From positions 372,001 to 436,000 of the forward strand of contig NZ_JBHSIS010000003.1 of NCBI RefSeq assembly GCF_042653545.1: a stretch of DNA of 64,000 bases, written 5' to 3'. The position numbers and the translations under genes were made by a program. Shown here one piece after another: positions 1 to 8,369 of the stretch; the stretch's first letter is position 1, and each line of letters begins with the position of its first letter. The notes beneath the pieces were generated by a model. That model saw only the letters and a program-made list of their open reading frames with translations. It searched no databases and had not been told where the DNA came from. Source of the stretch: Actinophytocola glycyrrhizae (lineage in GTDB: Bacteria > Actinomycetota > Actinomycetes > Mycobacteriales > Pseudonocardiaceae).

Positions 1-1
1 C

Positions 2-949
2 GGTGCGCCCGCGCTGCTCGGCGTCACGCTCGACGTCGGCCACTGCGTCGCCGTCGAACCCGTCGACGCGCCGACGTGCATCCGCCGCGCCGCGGACCTG
101 CTCGTCAACGTCCAGCTCGACGACATGCGCCCCGGCGTGCACGAGCACCTCGAGTTCGGCGACGGCGAACTCGACCTGCGCGCCACCCTCTCCGCGCTGA
201 CCGAGGTCGGCTACACCGGCGTCGCGGCGGTCGAACTGCCACGGCACAGCCACGCGGCGCCGGTCGTGGCCGCCCGCGCGCTCGTCGCGCTGCACGCCGC
301 GCTGGCCCCGGTGAACCCGGCGGCCAGCGATGACACCGATCCGGAGTGGGTGAGCGACGTGGACCATCCCTGGCTCGTCGAAGCCGAGCAGAAGGTGCGC
401 CGCGACCCGAGGACGATCGCCGCGCTGTTCCCCGCCGTCGGCCGCAAGGTCGGCCGCGCACCGCTGCGGCCGGAGGCCGACCAGCAGGGCCTTGTGCACG
501 GCACCGTCGACGACCTCGCCCGCACGCGCCTGCTGGCCGCGCTCGCCGAGGTGCTCGACGCCGGGAAGCTGTCCGAGGAGATCGCGCAGCTCTACCGGTA
601 CGGCGACGACGCCGAGCGCCGCGGTGTCCTCCGCGGCCTCGCCGCACTGCCCGCCGCGACCGTCCCGGCGGGGCTGGAACTGGTCAAGGACGCGTTGCGC
701 GCCAACGACATCCGGCTCGTCGCCGCCGCCATGGGCGACTTCGCCGCGAACCACCTCGACGCGCACAGCTGGCGGCACGGGGTGCTCAAGTGCCTGTTCG
801 TCGGTGTGCCGCTCGCCGCGGTGGCCGGACTGGACGCCCGGACCGACGACGAGCTGCTGCGGATGGTCGGCGACTACGCCGAGGAACGCAGGGCGGCAGG
901 CCGTGAGGTCCCCGCCGACGCCGTGACACTGCTGGAGGCCAGACCGTGA
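2..949 (+). CDS. eboA: TIM-barrel / EboA-domain fusion protein (5' end outside window)
   Basis: The gene enters the window already open; the reading frame runs from base 2 to a TGA at 947-949. The first ~95 visible residues resemble the end of a xylose-isomerase-like TIM barrel (LGVTLDVGHC, then VGYTGVAAVELPRHSH). After a linker, about the last 190 residues match the EboA domain: an LLAAL helix, the WRHGVLKCLFVGVPL block and the terminal YAEERRAAGREVP motif. EboA is a conserved component of the ebo cluster, linked to moving metabolite precursors to the periplasm or envelope; its biochemical role is unknown. The stop overlaps the GTG of the next gene (GTGA), so the two are probably translationally coupled. 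The barrel-EboA fusion is the unusual point. The true N-terminus is not visible. Confidence 0.82.
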   Translation, partial: GAPALLGVTLDVGHCVAVEPVDAPTCIRRAADLLVNVQLDDMRPGVHEHLEFGDGELDLRATLSALTEVGYTGVAAVELPRHSHAAPVVAARALVALHAALAPVNPAASDDTDPEWVSDVDHPWLVEAEQKVRRDPRTIAALFPAVGRKVGRAPLRPEADQQGLVHGTVDDLARTRLLAALAEVLDAGKLSEEIAQLYRYGDDAERRGVLRGLAALPAATVPAGLELVKDALRANDIRLVAAAMGDFAANHLDAHSWRHGVLKCLFVGVPLAAVAGLDARTDDELLRMVGDYAEERRAAGREVPADAVTLLEARP

Positions 950-1812
950 GGATCTTCGACCCGCACATCCACATGACCTCGCGGACGACCGACGACTACG
1001 AGGCCATGTTCTCGGCAGGCGTGCGCGCACTGGTCGAGCCCGCGTTCTGGCTCGGTCAGCCACGCACGAGCGTCGCGTCGTTCACCGACTACTTCGACTC
1101 GCTCATCGGCTGGGAACGCTTCCGTGCCGCGCAGTTCGGCATCCGCCACCACTGCACGATCGCGCTGAACCCCAAGGAGGCGAACGATCCCCGCTGCCGT
1201 GAGGTGCTCGACGTGCTGCCGCGCTACCTCGCGAAGGACGGTGTGGTCGCGGTCGGCGAGGTCGGCTACGACTCGATGACGCCGGAGGAGGACGAGGTGT
1301 TCACCCGCCAGCTCGCCCTCGCGATCGCCCACGAGCTGCCCGCGCTCGTCCACACCCCGCACCGCGACAAGCTCGCCGGCACGCGCCGGACCCTGGACGT
1401 GGTGAAGGAGTCCGGCATCGACCCCGGCCACGTGCTCGTGGACCACCTCAACGAGCCGACCGTGGGGGTCGTGCACGAGTCCGGCTGCTGGATGGGCTTC
1501 TCCATCTACCCGGACACCAAGATGGACGAGCAGCGGATGGTCGCGATCCTGCGGGAGTACGGCACCGAGCGGATGATCGTGAACTCGGCCGCCGACTGGG
1601 GCCGCTCCGACCCGCTGAAGACGTACAAGACCGGGCTCGCCATGCTCGACGCCGGGTTCACCGAGGCCGACGTCGACAAGGTGCTGTGGCGCAACCCCGT
1701 CGAGTTCTACGGCCAGTCCGACCGGCTGGTGCTCGACGAGCTGCCCGGGTTCACGCCGTCGGCCGATACGTTCGCGGGCAACTCGGTGCTGCGCGGCGGC
1801 GGGAACACATGA
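946..1812 (+). CDS. eboB: TatD-family metal-dependent hydrolase, EboB-like
   Basis: 288 residues, GTG start overlapping the previous stop. It opens with a metal-binding HxH (FDPHIHM, residues ~4-10). Further TatD/amidohydrolase landmarks follow: GEVGYD (~104), HTPHRD (~139) with a metal-ligand His, DHLNE (~166) and NSAADWGRSDP (~206), which carries the catalytic Asp. The size fits TatD-like hydrolases. The position between EboA and EboE homologues identifies it as the EboB component rather than the housekeeping TatD nuclease. Substrate unknown. Translation is probably coupled on both sides, since the stop overlaps the ATG of the next gene (ATGA at 1809-1812). Confidence 0.85.
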   Translation: MRIFDPHIHMTSRTTDDYEAMFSAGVRALVEPAFWLGQPRTSVASFTDYFDSLIGWERFRAAQFGIRHHCTIALNPKEANDPRCREVLDVLPRYLAKDGVVAVGEVGYDSMTPEEDEVFTRQLALAIAHELPALVHTPHRDKLAGTRRTLDVVKESGIDPGHVLVDHLNEPTVGVVHESGCWMGFSIYPDTKMDEQRMVAILREYGTERMIVNSAADWGRSDPLKTYKTGLAMLDAGFTEADVDKVLWRNPVEFYGQSDRLVLDELPGFTPSADTFAGNSVLRGGGNT

Positions 1813-2945
1813 CCCCGCTGTCCTACTGCACCAACGTGCACCCGGCCGAGGACCTCGCGGGTGTGCTGGCGCAGCTCGACCGCTACGCGGAGCCCATCCG
1901 GCGCCTGGTCGGCGTCGACGTGCTCGGCCTCGGCCTGTGGCTGCCCGCCGTGCTGGCAGGGGAGCTGGCCGCGGCGCCCGCGCTGCGGGCCAAGCTGCGT
2001 GCGGAACTGGACGCCAGGGGACTCGAGGTCCACACGCTCAACGCCTTCCCGTACGGCGGTTTCCACGACGAGGTGGTCAAACACTCCGTCTACCGTCCAG
2101 AATGGACGAACGAGGCGCGGCTGCGGTACACGGCCGACTGCGCCACCGTGCTCGCCGACCTGCTGCCGGACTCCGCGGTGTACGGCTCGATCTCGACGCT
2201 GCCGCTGGCGTGGCGCACCCCGTGGTCGCCAGCGGACGACGAGGTCGCGACCACCGCGCTCACGTCGCTGACCACGACACTGGCCGGGATGGCCGCGGCG
2301 AACGGGCGGCCCATCCGGCTCGCCGTCGAGCCGGAGCCGGGCTGCGTGCTCGACACCGTCGCCGACGCGGTGTCGTGGCTCGCGCCGCGCGTGGACCCGC
2401 GCTACATCGGGCTGTGCCTGGACACCTGCCACCTCGCGGTGTCGTTCGCCGACCCGGCCGCCACCGTCGAGCAGATTTACCGGTCGGGTCTCGAGGTCGT
2501 GAAGGTGCAGGCGTCGGCGGCGCTGCAGGTCGAGGACCCGGCCACCGGTCCGGCGCGCCTCGCGCTCGCCGACTTCACCGAGCCCCGCTACCTGCACCAG
2601 GTGCGGGAACGCACCGGGTCGGGCACGGTCCTCGCGGCCGACGACCTGCCGCAGGCGCTGACCGAGTTGCCGGGCCGCGACCCGTGGCGGGTGCACTTCC
2701 ACGTGCCGCTGCACGCCCGCCCCGCGGCGCCCCTCTCGGCGACGACGGACGTGCTGCGCACCGCCATCGCCGCGCTACAGTCCACTGTGGACGATACGCT
2801 GCCGCATGTCGAGGTGGAGACCTACACGTGGAGCGTGCTGCCGGAGACCGCCGGCAACGGCGGCGACACGGCACTCATCAGGGGGATCGCCGCGGAACTG
2901 CGCTGGGCCGTCGCGAACCTGCTGGAACCTGGAGGAGTTCGATGA
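1809..2945 (+). CDS. eboE: EboE-like metabolite traffic protein (xylose isomerase-like TIM barrel)
   Basis: 378 residues starting at ATG 1809, inside the ATGA overlap with eboB. The sequence has the EboE signature: LSYCTNVHPAED at the N-terminus, the HTLNAFPYGGFH motif (~77-88), VEPEPGCVLDT (~178), LCLDTCHLAV (~203) and the C-terminal VETYTWSVLP (~345). The conserved Glu, Asp and His residues sit where TIM-barrel sugar isomerases bind metal, so a metal-dependent isomerase or epimerase fold is expected. The reaction is not known. In cyanobacteria the ebo cluster is needed to move a scytonemin precursor to the periplasm; what it moves here cannot be read from the sequence. The stop overlaps the next ATG. 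Confidence 0.85.
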   Translation: MTPLSYCTNVHPAEDLAGVLAQLDRYAEPIRRLVGVDVLGLGLWLPAVLAGELAAAPALRAKLRAELDARGLEVHTLNAFPYGGFHDEVVKHSVYRPEWTNEARLRYTADCATVLADLLPDSAVYGSISTLPLAWRTPWSPADDEVATTALTSLTTTLAGMAAANGRPIRLAVEPEPGCVLDTVADAVSWLAPRVDPRYIGLCLDTCHLAVSFADPAATVEQIYRSGLEVVKVQASAALQVEDPATGPARLALADFTEPRYLHQVRERTGSGTVLAADDLPQALTELPGRDPWRVHFHVPLHARPAAPLSATTDVLRTAIAALQSTVDDTLPHVEVETYTWSVLPETAGNGGDTALIRGIAAELRWAVANLLEPGGVR

Positions 2946-4330
2946 CACAGCTGGTCGTGGTCGACGTCGTCGGCATGACACCGAAACTCTTGCGGCACAT
3001 GCCGAACCTGTCGGCGCTGGCGCGCATGGGGTGGCAGGCCGAGCTTGGCACGGTGCTGCCCGCGGTGACGTGCAGCGCCCAGTCGACGTTCCTGACCGGC
3101 GCGCTGCCGCGCGACCACGGGATCGTCGGCAACGGCTGGTACTTCCGCGACGTCGGCGAGGTGCACCTGTGGCGCCAGCACAACAAGCTGGTGCTCGGCG
3201 AGAAGGTGTGGGAGACCGCGCGGGCCGCCAACCCCGACTTCCAGGTCGCGAACGTGTGCTGGTGGTACGCGATGGGCGCGACGACCGACATCACGGTGAC
3301 GCCGCGGCCGATCTACCACGCGGACGGGCGCAAGTCGCCGGACGCGTACGTGCGGCCGCCCGCGCTGCACGACGAGCTGACCGGCGCGCTCGGCGAGTTC
3401 CCGCTGTTCCAGTACTGGGGCCCGACGGCGTCGCTGGCTTCGAGCGAGTGGATCGTCGGCGCTTCGCGGAAGATCCTGCGCGAGCACCACCCCGACATGC
3501 TGCTGGTGTACGTGCCGCACCTGGACTACGACCTGCAGCGGTTCGGCCCGGACGCGCCGGAGGCGGCGCGTGCCGCCGGCGAGATCGACGCCGCGCTGAA
3601 GCCGCTGCTGGACGACGCGCGCGACGCGGGCGCGACGGTGGTGGCGCTGTCGGAGTACGGCATCACCAACGTGCGGCGACCGGTGGACGTCAACCGGCTG
3701 CTGCGCCGCGAAGGCCTGCTGGAGGTGTACACGCAGCACGGCATGGAGTACCTGGACCCGTGGGTGTCGCGGGCGTTCGCGGTCGCCGACCACCAGGTGG
3801 CGCACGTGTACGTCGCGGACCCGGCGGACATCCCGCGCGTGCGGGACATGCTGTCCGCGCTAGCCGGGGTGGACGAGGTGCTGGACCGCGCCGAACAGGC
3901 CAGGTACGGGATCGACCACGAACGGTCGGGTGAGCTGGTCGTGGTGGCGGACCCCGACGCGTGGTTCACCTACTACTACTGGCTCGACGACGACCGGGCG
4001 CCGGACTTCGCGCGGGGCGTGGACATCCACCGCAAGCCCGGCTACGACCCGGCGGAGCTGTTCTTCAACCCGGCGGACCGGCTGGCGAAGGCCAAGGCCG
4101 GGCTGAACCTGGTGAAGAAGAAGGCGGGCCTGCGGTACGCGATGCAGGTGGTGCCGCTCGACCCGGCCCCGGTCCGGGGCTCGCACGGCAGGCTGCCCTC
4201 GTCGGCGGACGACGGCCCGGTCCTGCTGTGCTCGGTGCCGGACGCGGAGCCCGGCGGCGCCGTGAAGGCGACGCAGGTGCGTGATCTCTTGTTGCAGTTG
4301 CAGGGTGTTCCGGAGGGAGTTCGACGATGA
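2942..4330 (+). CDS. eboF: Alkaline phosphatase/nucleotide pyrophosphatase superfamily protein, EboF-like
   Basis: 462 residues from ATG 2942, preceded by GGAGG at about 2932. Opens with QLVVVDVVGMTPKLL (metal-binding Asp), then PAVTCSAQSTFLTGALPRDHGIVGNGWYF, the nucleophile Ser/Thr region of the nucleotide pyrophosphatase/phosphodiesterase family; later VPHLDYDLQRFGP and ALSEYGI supply metal ligands. No signal peptide or membrane segment, so the protein is probably cytoplasmic. This is the enzyme that closes ebo clusters. Likely activity is hydrolysis of a phosphate mono- or diester, or of a pyrophosphate; substrate unknown. The ATGA overlaps at both ends place it in one transcript with its neighbours. 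Confidence 0.84.
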   Translation: MTQLVVVDVVGMTPKLLRHMPNLSALARMGWQAELGTVLPAVTCSAQSTFLTGALPRDHGIVGNGWYFRDVGEVHLWRQHNKLVLGEKVWETARAANPDFQVANVCWWYAMGATTDITVTPRPIYHADGRKSPDAYVRPPALHDELTGALGEFPLFQYWGPTASLASSEWIVGASRKILREHHPDMLLVYVPHLDYDLQRFGPDAPEAARAAGEIDAALKPLLDDARDAGATVVALSEYGITNVRRPVDVNRLLRREGLLEVYTQHGMEYLDPWVSRAFAVADHQVAHVYVADPADIPRVRDMLSALAGVDEVLDRAEQARYGIDHERSGELVVVADPDAWFTYYYWLDDDRAPDFARGVDIHRKPGYDPAELFFNPADRLAKAKAGLNLVKKKAGLRYAMQVVPLDPAPVRGSHGRLPSSADDGPVLLCSVPDAEPGGAVKATQVRDLLLQLQGVPEGVRR

Positions 4331-5331
4331 GTCGACCAGTCACGTTGTTCACCGGCCAGTGGGCCGACCTGCCTTTCGAGGAGGTGTGCAAGCTCGCCGC
4401 GCAGTGGGGTTACGACGGGCTGGAGATCGCTTGTTCCGGTGACCACTTCGAGGTGGACCGCGCCCTGGCGGAGGACGACTACGTCCAGAAGAAGCTGGAG
4501 CAGCTGGCCTCCCACGGCCTGAAGGTGTGGGCCATCTCGAACCACCTGGTCGGCCAGGCGGTCTGCGACGACCCGATCGACGACCGCCACAAGAACATCG
4601 TCCCGTCCCGTATCTGGGGCGACGGCGATCCCGAGGGCGTTCGCCGGCGTGCGGCCGAGGAGATGAAGGACACGGCCCGCGCCGCGGCGAAACTGGGCGT
4701 GGACACGGTCATCGGCTTCACGGGCTCGAAGATCTGGAAGTACGTCGCGATGTTCCCGCCGGTGAGCCAGGACGTCATCGCCGACGGCTACGCCGACTTC
4801 GCCAGCCGCTGGAACCCGATCCTCGACGTGTTCGACGAGGTGGGGGTCCGGTTCGCCCACGAGGTCCACCCGTCGGAGATCGCCTACGACTACTGGACCA
4901 CGAAGAAGACCCTCGACGCGGTCGGCAACCGGGAGGCGTTCGGCCTGAACTGGGACCCCAGCCACTTCATCTGGCAGGACCTGGACCCGGTGGGCTTCAT
5001 CCTGGACTTCGCGGACCGGATCTACCACGTGGACTGCAAGGACACCAAGAAGAGGTTCGACGGCCGCAACGGCCGGATGGGCAGCCACCTGGCATGGGCC
5101 GACCCCCGCCGCGGCTGGGACTTCGTGTCGACCGGCCACGGCGACGTGCCGTGGGAGGAGTGCTTCCGGGCACTGAACTCGATCGGCTACACCGGCCCGA
5201 TCTCGGTCGAATGGGAGGACGCGGGCATGGACCGCCTCCGGGGGGCCGAGGAAGCGGTGACGTTCATCCGCGCCCACCTGTTCGACAAGCCGGAGGCCGC
5301 CTTCGACGCCGCGTTCTCCACGAAGGACTGA
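4327..5331 (+). CDS. Sugar phosphate isomerase/epimerase family TIM barrel
   Basis: 334 residues; the ATG at 4327 overlaps the eboF stop. AP_endonuc_2-type barrel: VTLFTGQWADLPFEEVCKLA at the N-terminus, YDGLEIACSGDHFEVD (metal-side Glu), AHEVHPSEIAYDYW (~178), LNWDPSHFIWQ (~211), YHVDCKDTK (~238) and a C-terminal SVEWED. These give the usual Glu/Asp/His/Glu metal set of sugar phosphate isomerase/epimerase and IolE-type dehydratase families. Substrate cannot be assigned. Tight coupling to the ebo genes suggests it acts on the same metabolite. A strong hairpin follows 10 bp after the stop. Confidence 0.82.
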   Translation: MSRPVTLFTGQWADLPFEEVCKLAAQWGYDGLEIACSGDHFEVDRALAEDDYVQKKLEQLASHGLKVWAISNHLVGQAVCDDPIDDRHKNIVPSRIWGDGDPEGVRRRAAEEMKDTARAAAKLGVDTVIGFTGSKIWKYVAMFPPVSQDVIADGYADFASRWNPILDVFDEVGVRFAHEVHPSEIAYDYWTTKKTLDAVGNREAFGLNWDPSHFIWQDLDPVGFILDFADRIYHVDCKDTKKRFDGRNGRMGSHLAWADPRRGWDFVSTGHGDVPWEECFRALNSIGYTGPISVEWEDAGMDRLRGAEEAVTFIRAHLFDKPEAAFDAAFSTKD

Positions 5332-5340
5332 CAGCGTTCC

Positions 5341-5368
5341 GGTGAGGCGGCTCCCGGGCCGCCTCACC
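5341..5368 (+). terminator. Hairpin terminator closing the ebo operon
   Basis: An 11-bp perfect stem, GGTGAGGCGGC pairing with GCCGCCTCACC, with a 6-nt loop, 10 bp after the isomerase stop codon. There is no U tract, as is common for GC-rich actinobacterial terminators. Confidence 0.7.
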
Positions 5369-5561
5369 AGGGGCGTCGGCCTCCGCCCGCACAGCCCGAC
5401 CCCGGTGGATCGCCGATCGCGTCCGCGAACCCCGGTCCCGCGATGCCGCCGTCGATGTCCGGGACCCAGCGCAGACCGAGTCTCCTTTCCCTAAGTCGTG
5501 TCCGGTCACGAGCCGGATCGTTGTTCAACCGTCTCCACCCGTCCCAATGGAGGGATCTGTC

Positions 5562-6419
5562 GTGGCTATTTCGAGAAGGTCCATGCTTCGCGGTGCCGCC
5601 GGTGCCGCTCTCGCGGCCGGCGCGGCCGGGGTGCTGCCCGGTGTCGCGTCGGCCGAGGGGGCCGGGCGCGGTGGGCGCTGGGGCCTGCGCGTGCCGAAGG
5701 ACAAGATCAGCATCCAGCTGTACACGCTGCGGTCGGTCCTCGAGACCGACCTCGAGGGCACCCTCGACGCGCTCGCCGACATCGGGTACCGCAAGGTGGA
5801 GCTGGCGGGCACCTATGGCCGCAGCGCCACGGAGTTCCGGAAGCTGCTGGACGCGCGGCGCATCAGGGCGACGTCGACCCACGCCGGTATCGACGGGGAT
5901 CTCGACCAGGCCATCGCCGACGCGAAGATCCTCGGGAACCGGCGCAGCAACGTGGCGTGGGCGAACTTCGGCACGATCGCGGAGTGGGAGACGTTCGCCG
6001 ACCGGCTCGAGGCGGCGGGCAAGGCGTACCGGCGGGCCGGGATCAAGTTCGGCTACCACAACCACAACCAGGAGTACCAGACCATCGACGGGGTGCGGCC
6101 GATCGACGTGCTGGCGCGCCGGACCTCGCGGCGGAACGTCAGCTTCGAGATGGACCTGTACTGGGTCGTGGCCGGTGGTGCGGATCCGGTGCGGGAGTTC
6201 TACAGGAATCCGGGCCGCGTCGAGCAGTACCACGTGAAGGACCGCGCACCGGACGGCGGTTTCGCCGACCTCGGTGAGGGCGACATCGACTTCCGGCGGA
6301 TCTTCCGCGCCACCCGGCCCCTGGAGGTCGAGGAGTACATCGTCGAGAACGACCAGCCCGTCGACGCGCTGAAGTGCGCCGAGACCGGCTACAAGTACCT
6401 CACCAACCTGCGGTTCTAG
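5562..6419 (+). CDS. Exported (Tat-type signal) sugar phosphate isomerase/epimerase-like protein
   Basis: 285 residues from GTG 5562, preceded by GGAGGGA at 5549-5555. An in-frame ATG at 5547 lies inside that ribosome-binding site, so GTG is preferred. The N-terminus ISRRSMLRGAAGAALAAGAAG is a twin-arginine-type signal ending near GVASAEG. The mature part is a TIM barrel: KISIQLYTLRSVLE, GYRKVELAGTYG, GIKFGYHNHNQEY, SFEMDLYWV, YHVKDRAPDG and VEEYIVENDQP, the metal-binding pattern of the family. It is probably folded with its cofactor before export and acts outside the membrane on a sugar or sugar derivative. It has its own RBS and lies 193 bp beyond the ebo terminator. Confidence 0.8.
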   Translation: MAISRRSMLRGAAGAALAAGAAGVLPGVASAEGAGRGGRWGLRVPKDKISIQLYTLRSVLETDLEGTLDALADIGYRKVELAGTYGRSATEFRKLLDARRIRATSTHAGIDGDLDQAIADAKILGNRRSNVAWANFGTIAEWETFADRLEAAGKAYRRAGIKFGYHNHNQEYQTIDGVRPIDVLARRTSRRNVSFEMDLYWVVAGGADPVREFYRNPGRVEQYHVKDRAPDGGFADLGEGDIDFRRIFRATRPLEVEEYIVENDQPVDALKCAETGYKYLTNLRF

Positions 6420-6464
6420 CCCGACCGGGTCTCGGCGGGCGGCCCGATACCGGCCTGACCCGCC

Positions 6465-6483
6465 TAGACTCGATCACGGAGGT
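6465..6483 (+). promoter_or_regulatory. -10 element and RBS of xylulokinase gene
   Basis: TAGACT at 6465-6470 is a good actinobacterial -10 hexamer. It is followed by GGAGGT at 6478-6483, 7 nt before the ATG at 6491. No clear -35 is visible. Confidence 0.5.
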
Positions 6484-6490
6484 GTTGACC

Positions 6491-7897
6491 ATGCCGCTGG
6501 TGGCCGGAGTCGACTCGTCGACCCAGTCCTGCAAGGTGGTTGTGCGTGACGCGGAGTCCGGCGCACTGGTGCGCAGTGGCTCCGCACCGCACCCCGACGG
6601 GACCGAGGTGGACCCGGCGGCGTGGTGGACCGCGCTGCGGTCGGCGATCGACCAGGCGGGCGGCATCGACGATGTCGCCGCCGTGTCGGTCGCCGGCCAG
6701 CAGCACGGCATGGTGTGCCTCACCGAGTCCGGCGAGGTGGTCCGGCCTGCGCTGTTGTGGAACGACACCCGTTCCGCCAAGGCCGCGGCCGACCTCGTCG
6801 ACGAACTGGGCGGCGGCGGTGCCTGGGCCGACGCGGTCGGCGTGGTCCCGGTCGCGTCGATGACCGCGAGCAAGCTCCGCTGGTTGCGCGACCACGAACC
6901 GGAGTCGGTGGCCGCCACCGCGGCGGTGTGCCTGCCGCACGACTACCTGACGTGGCGCCTGTCCGGCGGTGGCCTGGACCGCCTGACCACCGACCGCGGC
7001 GACGCGTCGGGCACCGCGTACTTCTCCGCCGCCACCGGTGCGTACCGGACCGACCTCCTCGAACTCGCGTTGGGCGCGACCCCGGCGCTGCCGAGGGTGC
7101 TCGGCCCGTCCGACGACTCCGGCCGCACCCCGGCAGGCGCCCTGCTCGGTGCGGGCACCGGCGACAACATGGCCGCCGCCCTCGGCGTCGGCGCCGAACC
7201 GGGTGACGTCGTCGTCTCCATCGGCACGTCCGGCACCGCGTTCGCGGTCGCCGACAAACCGTGCGCCGACGCGGCCGGCCTGGTGGCCGGGTTCGCCGAC
7301 GCCACCGGCCGGTTCCTGCCGCTGGTGTGCACCCTGAACGCGGCCCGCGTGCTGGACGCGGTGGCCCGCATGCTGGGCGTCGGCCACGACCGCTTCGCCG
7401 AGCTCGCGCTGTCCGCCCCACCTGGCGCCGACGGCCTCACGCTCGTCCCGTACCTGGAGGGCGAGCGCACCCCGAACCTGCCGGCCGCCACCGGCGCACT
7501 GCACGGCTTACGCCTGGCGAACGCCACCCCGGCCCACCAGGCCCGCGCGGCCGTCGAAGGCATGCTGTGCGGCCTGGCGGACGCACTGGACGCCCTTGTG
7601 GCACAAGGAGTCCGCACCGAACGTGTGCTGCTGGTCGGTGGTGGCGCCCGGTCCGCCGCCGTCCGCGGCATCGCCCCGACCGTCCTCGGCCGCCCGGTGC
7701 TGGTGCCCGAACCCGGCGAGTACGTGGCCGACGGCGCCGCCCGCCAGGCCGCGTGGACCCTCGCGGGCGGCAACGCCCCACCCAACTGGAGGCTGGGCGC
7801 GACACAGCGCGTCGACGGCGACCCGACACCCGGCCTGCGCGAGCGCTACGCGGAGGCCAGGGACAAGTTCGTGGCCAGCCCGCCGACCCGGGATTGA
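6491..7897 (+). CDS. xylB: Xylulokinase (FGGY family carbohydrate kinase)
   Basis: 468 residues from ATG 6491 with a strong GGAGGT RBS. FGGY kinase features: N-terminal VAGVDSSTQSCKVVVRD (phosphate-binding loop), VAGQQHGMV (~72) typical of xylulokinase, RPALLWNDTRSAKAA, the ATP-domain GTGDNMAAALGVG and SIGTSGTAFAV, and C-terminal LLVGGGARSAAVRGIAP. Phosphorylates D-xylulose to xylulose-5-phosphate, feeding the pentose phosphate pathway. No xylose isomerase or transporter gene adjoins it, so the sugar source is not visible here; a related ketose or polyol is possible. Confidence 0.88.
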   Translation: MPLVAGVDSSTQSCKVVVRDAESGALVRSGSAPHPDGTEVDPAAWWTALRSAIDQAGGIDDVAAVSVAGQQHGMVCLTESGEVVRPALLWNDTRSAKAAADLVDELGGGGAWADAVGVVPVASMTASKLRWLRDHEPESVAATAAVCLPHDYLTWRLSGGGLDRLTTDRGDASGTAYFSAATGAYRTDLLELALGATPALPRVLGPSDDSGRTPAGALLGAGTGDNMAAALGVGAEPGDVVVSIGTSGTAFAVADKPCADAAGLVAGFADATGRFLPLVCTLNAARVLDAVARMLGVGHDRFAELALSAPPGADGLTLVPYLEGERTPNLPAATGALHGLRLANATPAHQARAAVEGMLCGLADALDALVAQGVRTERVLLVGGGARSAAVRGIAPTVLGRPVLVPEPGEYVADGAARQAAWTLAGGNAPPNWRLGATQRVDGDPTPGLRERYAEARDKFVASPPTRD

Positions 7898-8017
7898 AGC
7901 AGCGTTCGACGGTGTCAACCGGTGCCCCGATCGACGTGGACCGGGTACTGGCCTGCTAGAACTGCTCGTACCGACGGGCTGACCCACGGCCTGGCCGACC
8001 CAAGGGAGATTGTTCTC

Positions 8018-8368
8018 GTGGAGTTCGTCCGCCTCCTCCTGGTGTTCCTGCACCTGCTGGGCATGGCGCTGCTGGTGGGGATGTTCCTGGTCCAGCGCCG
8101 CGCCGCCGCCGATGCGCCGCTCAACAAGGGCTGGCTGCACGTCGCCGCACTGCAGTTGATCACCGGGCTCGCGTTGCAGCTCCTGGCCCCGGCCACGGAC
8201 CAGGACTACAACGGGATGAAGCTCGGCATCAAGACGCTGATCCTGCTGGTGATCGCCGCGCTCGCGCTCGTCTACGTGATCCGCCGCGTGCCGGCTCCGA
8301 AGTGGCTTCCGCCGTCACTGGTCGGGCTGGTGGTCGTGAACGTGGGCATCGCGGTCTTCTGGACCTGA
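8018..8368 (+). CDS. Small four-helix integral membrane protein
   Basis: 116 residues from GTG 8018, preceded by AGGGAG. Four hydrophobic stretches are evident: LLLVFLHLLGMALLVGMFLV, LHVAALQLITGLALQLLA, TLILLVIAALALVYVI and PSLVGLVVVNVGIAVFW. No catalytic motif. It resembles short actinobacterial integral membrane proteins of unknown function. Its stop codon lies 1 bp from the end of the convergent coiled-coil gene. Confidence 0.72.
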   Translation: MEFVRLLLVFLHLLGMALLVGMFLVQRRAAADAPLNKGWLHVAALQLITGLALQLLAPATDQDYNGMKLGIKTLILLVIAALALVYVIRRVPAPKWLPPSLVGLVVVNVGIAVFWT

Positions 8369-8369
8369 G

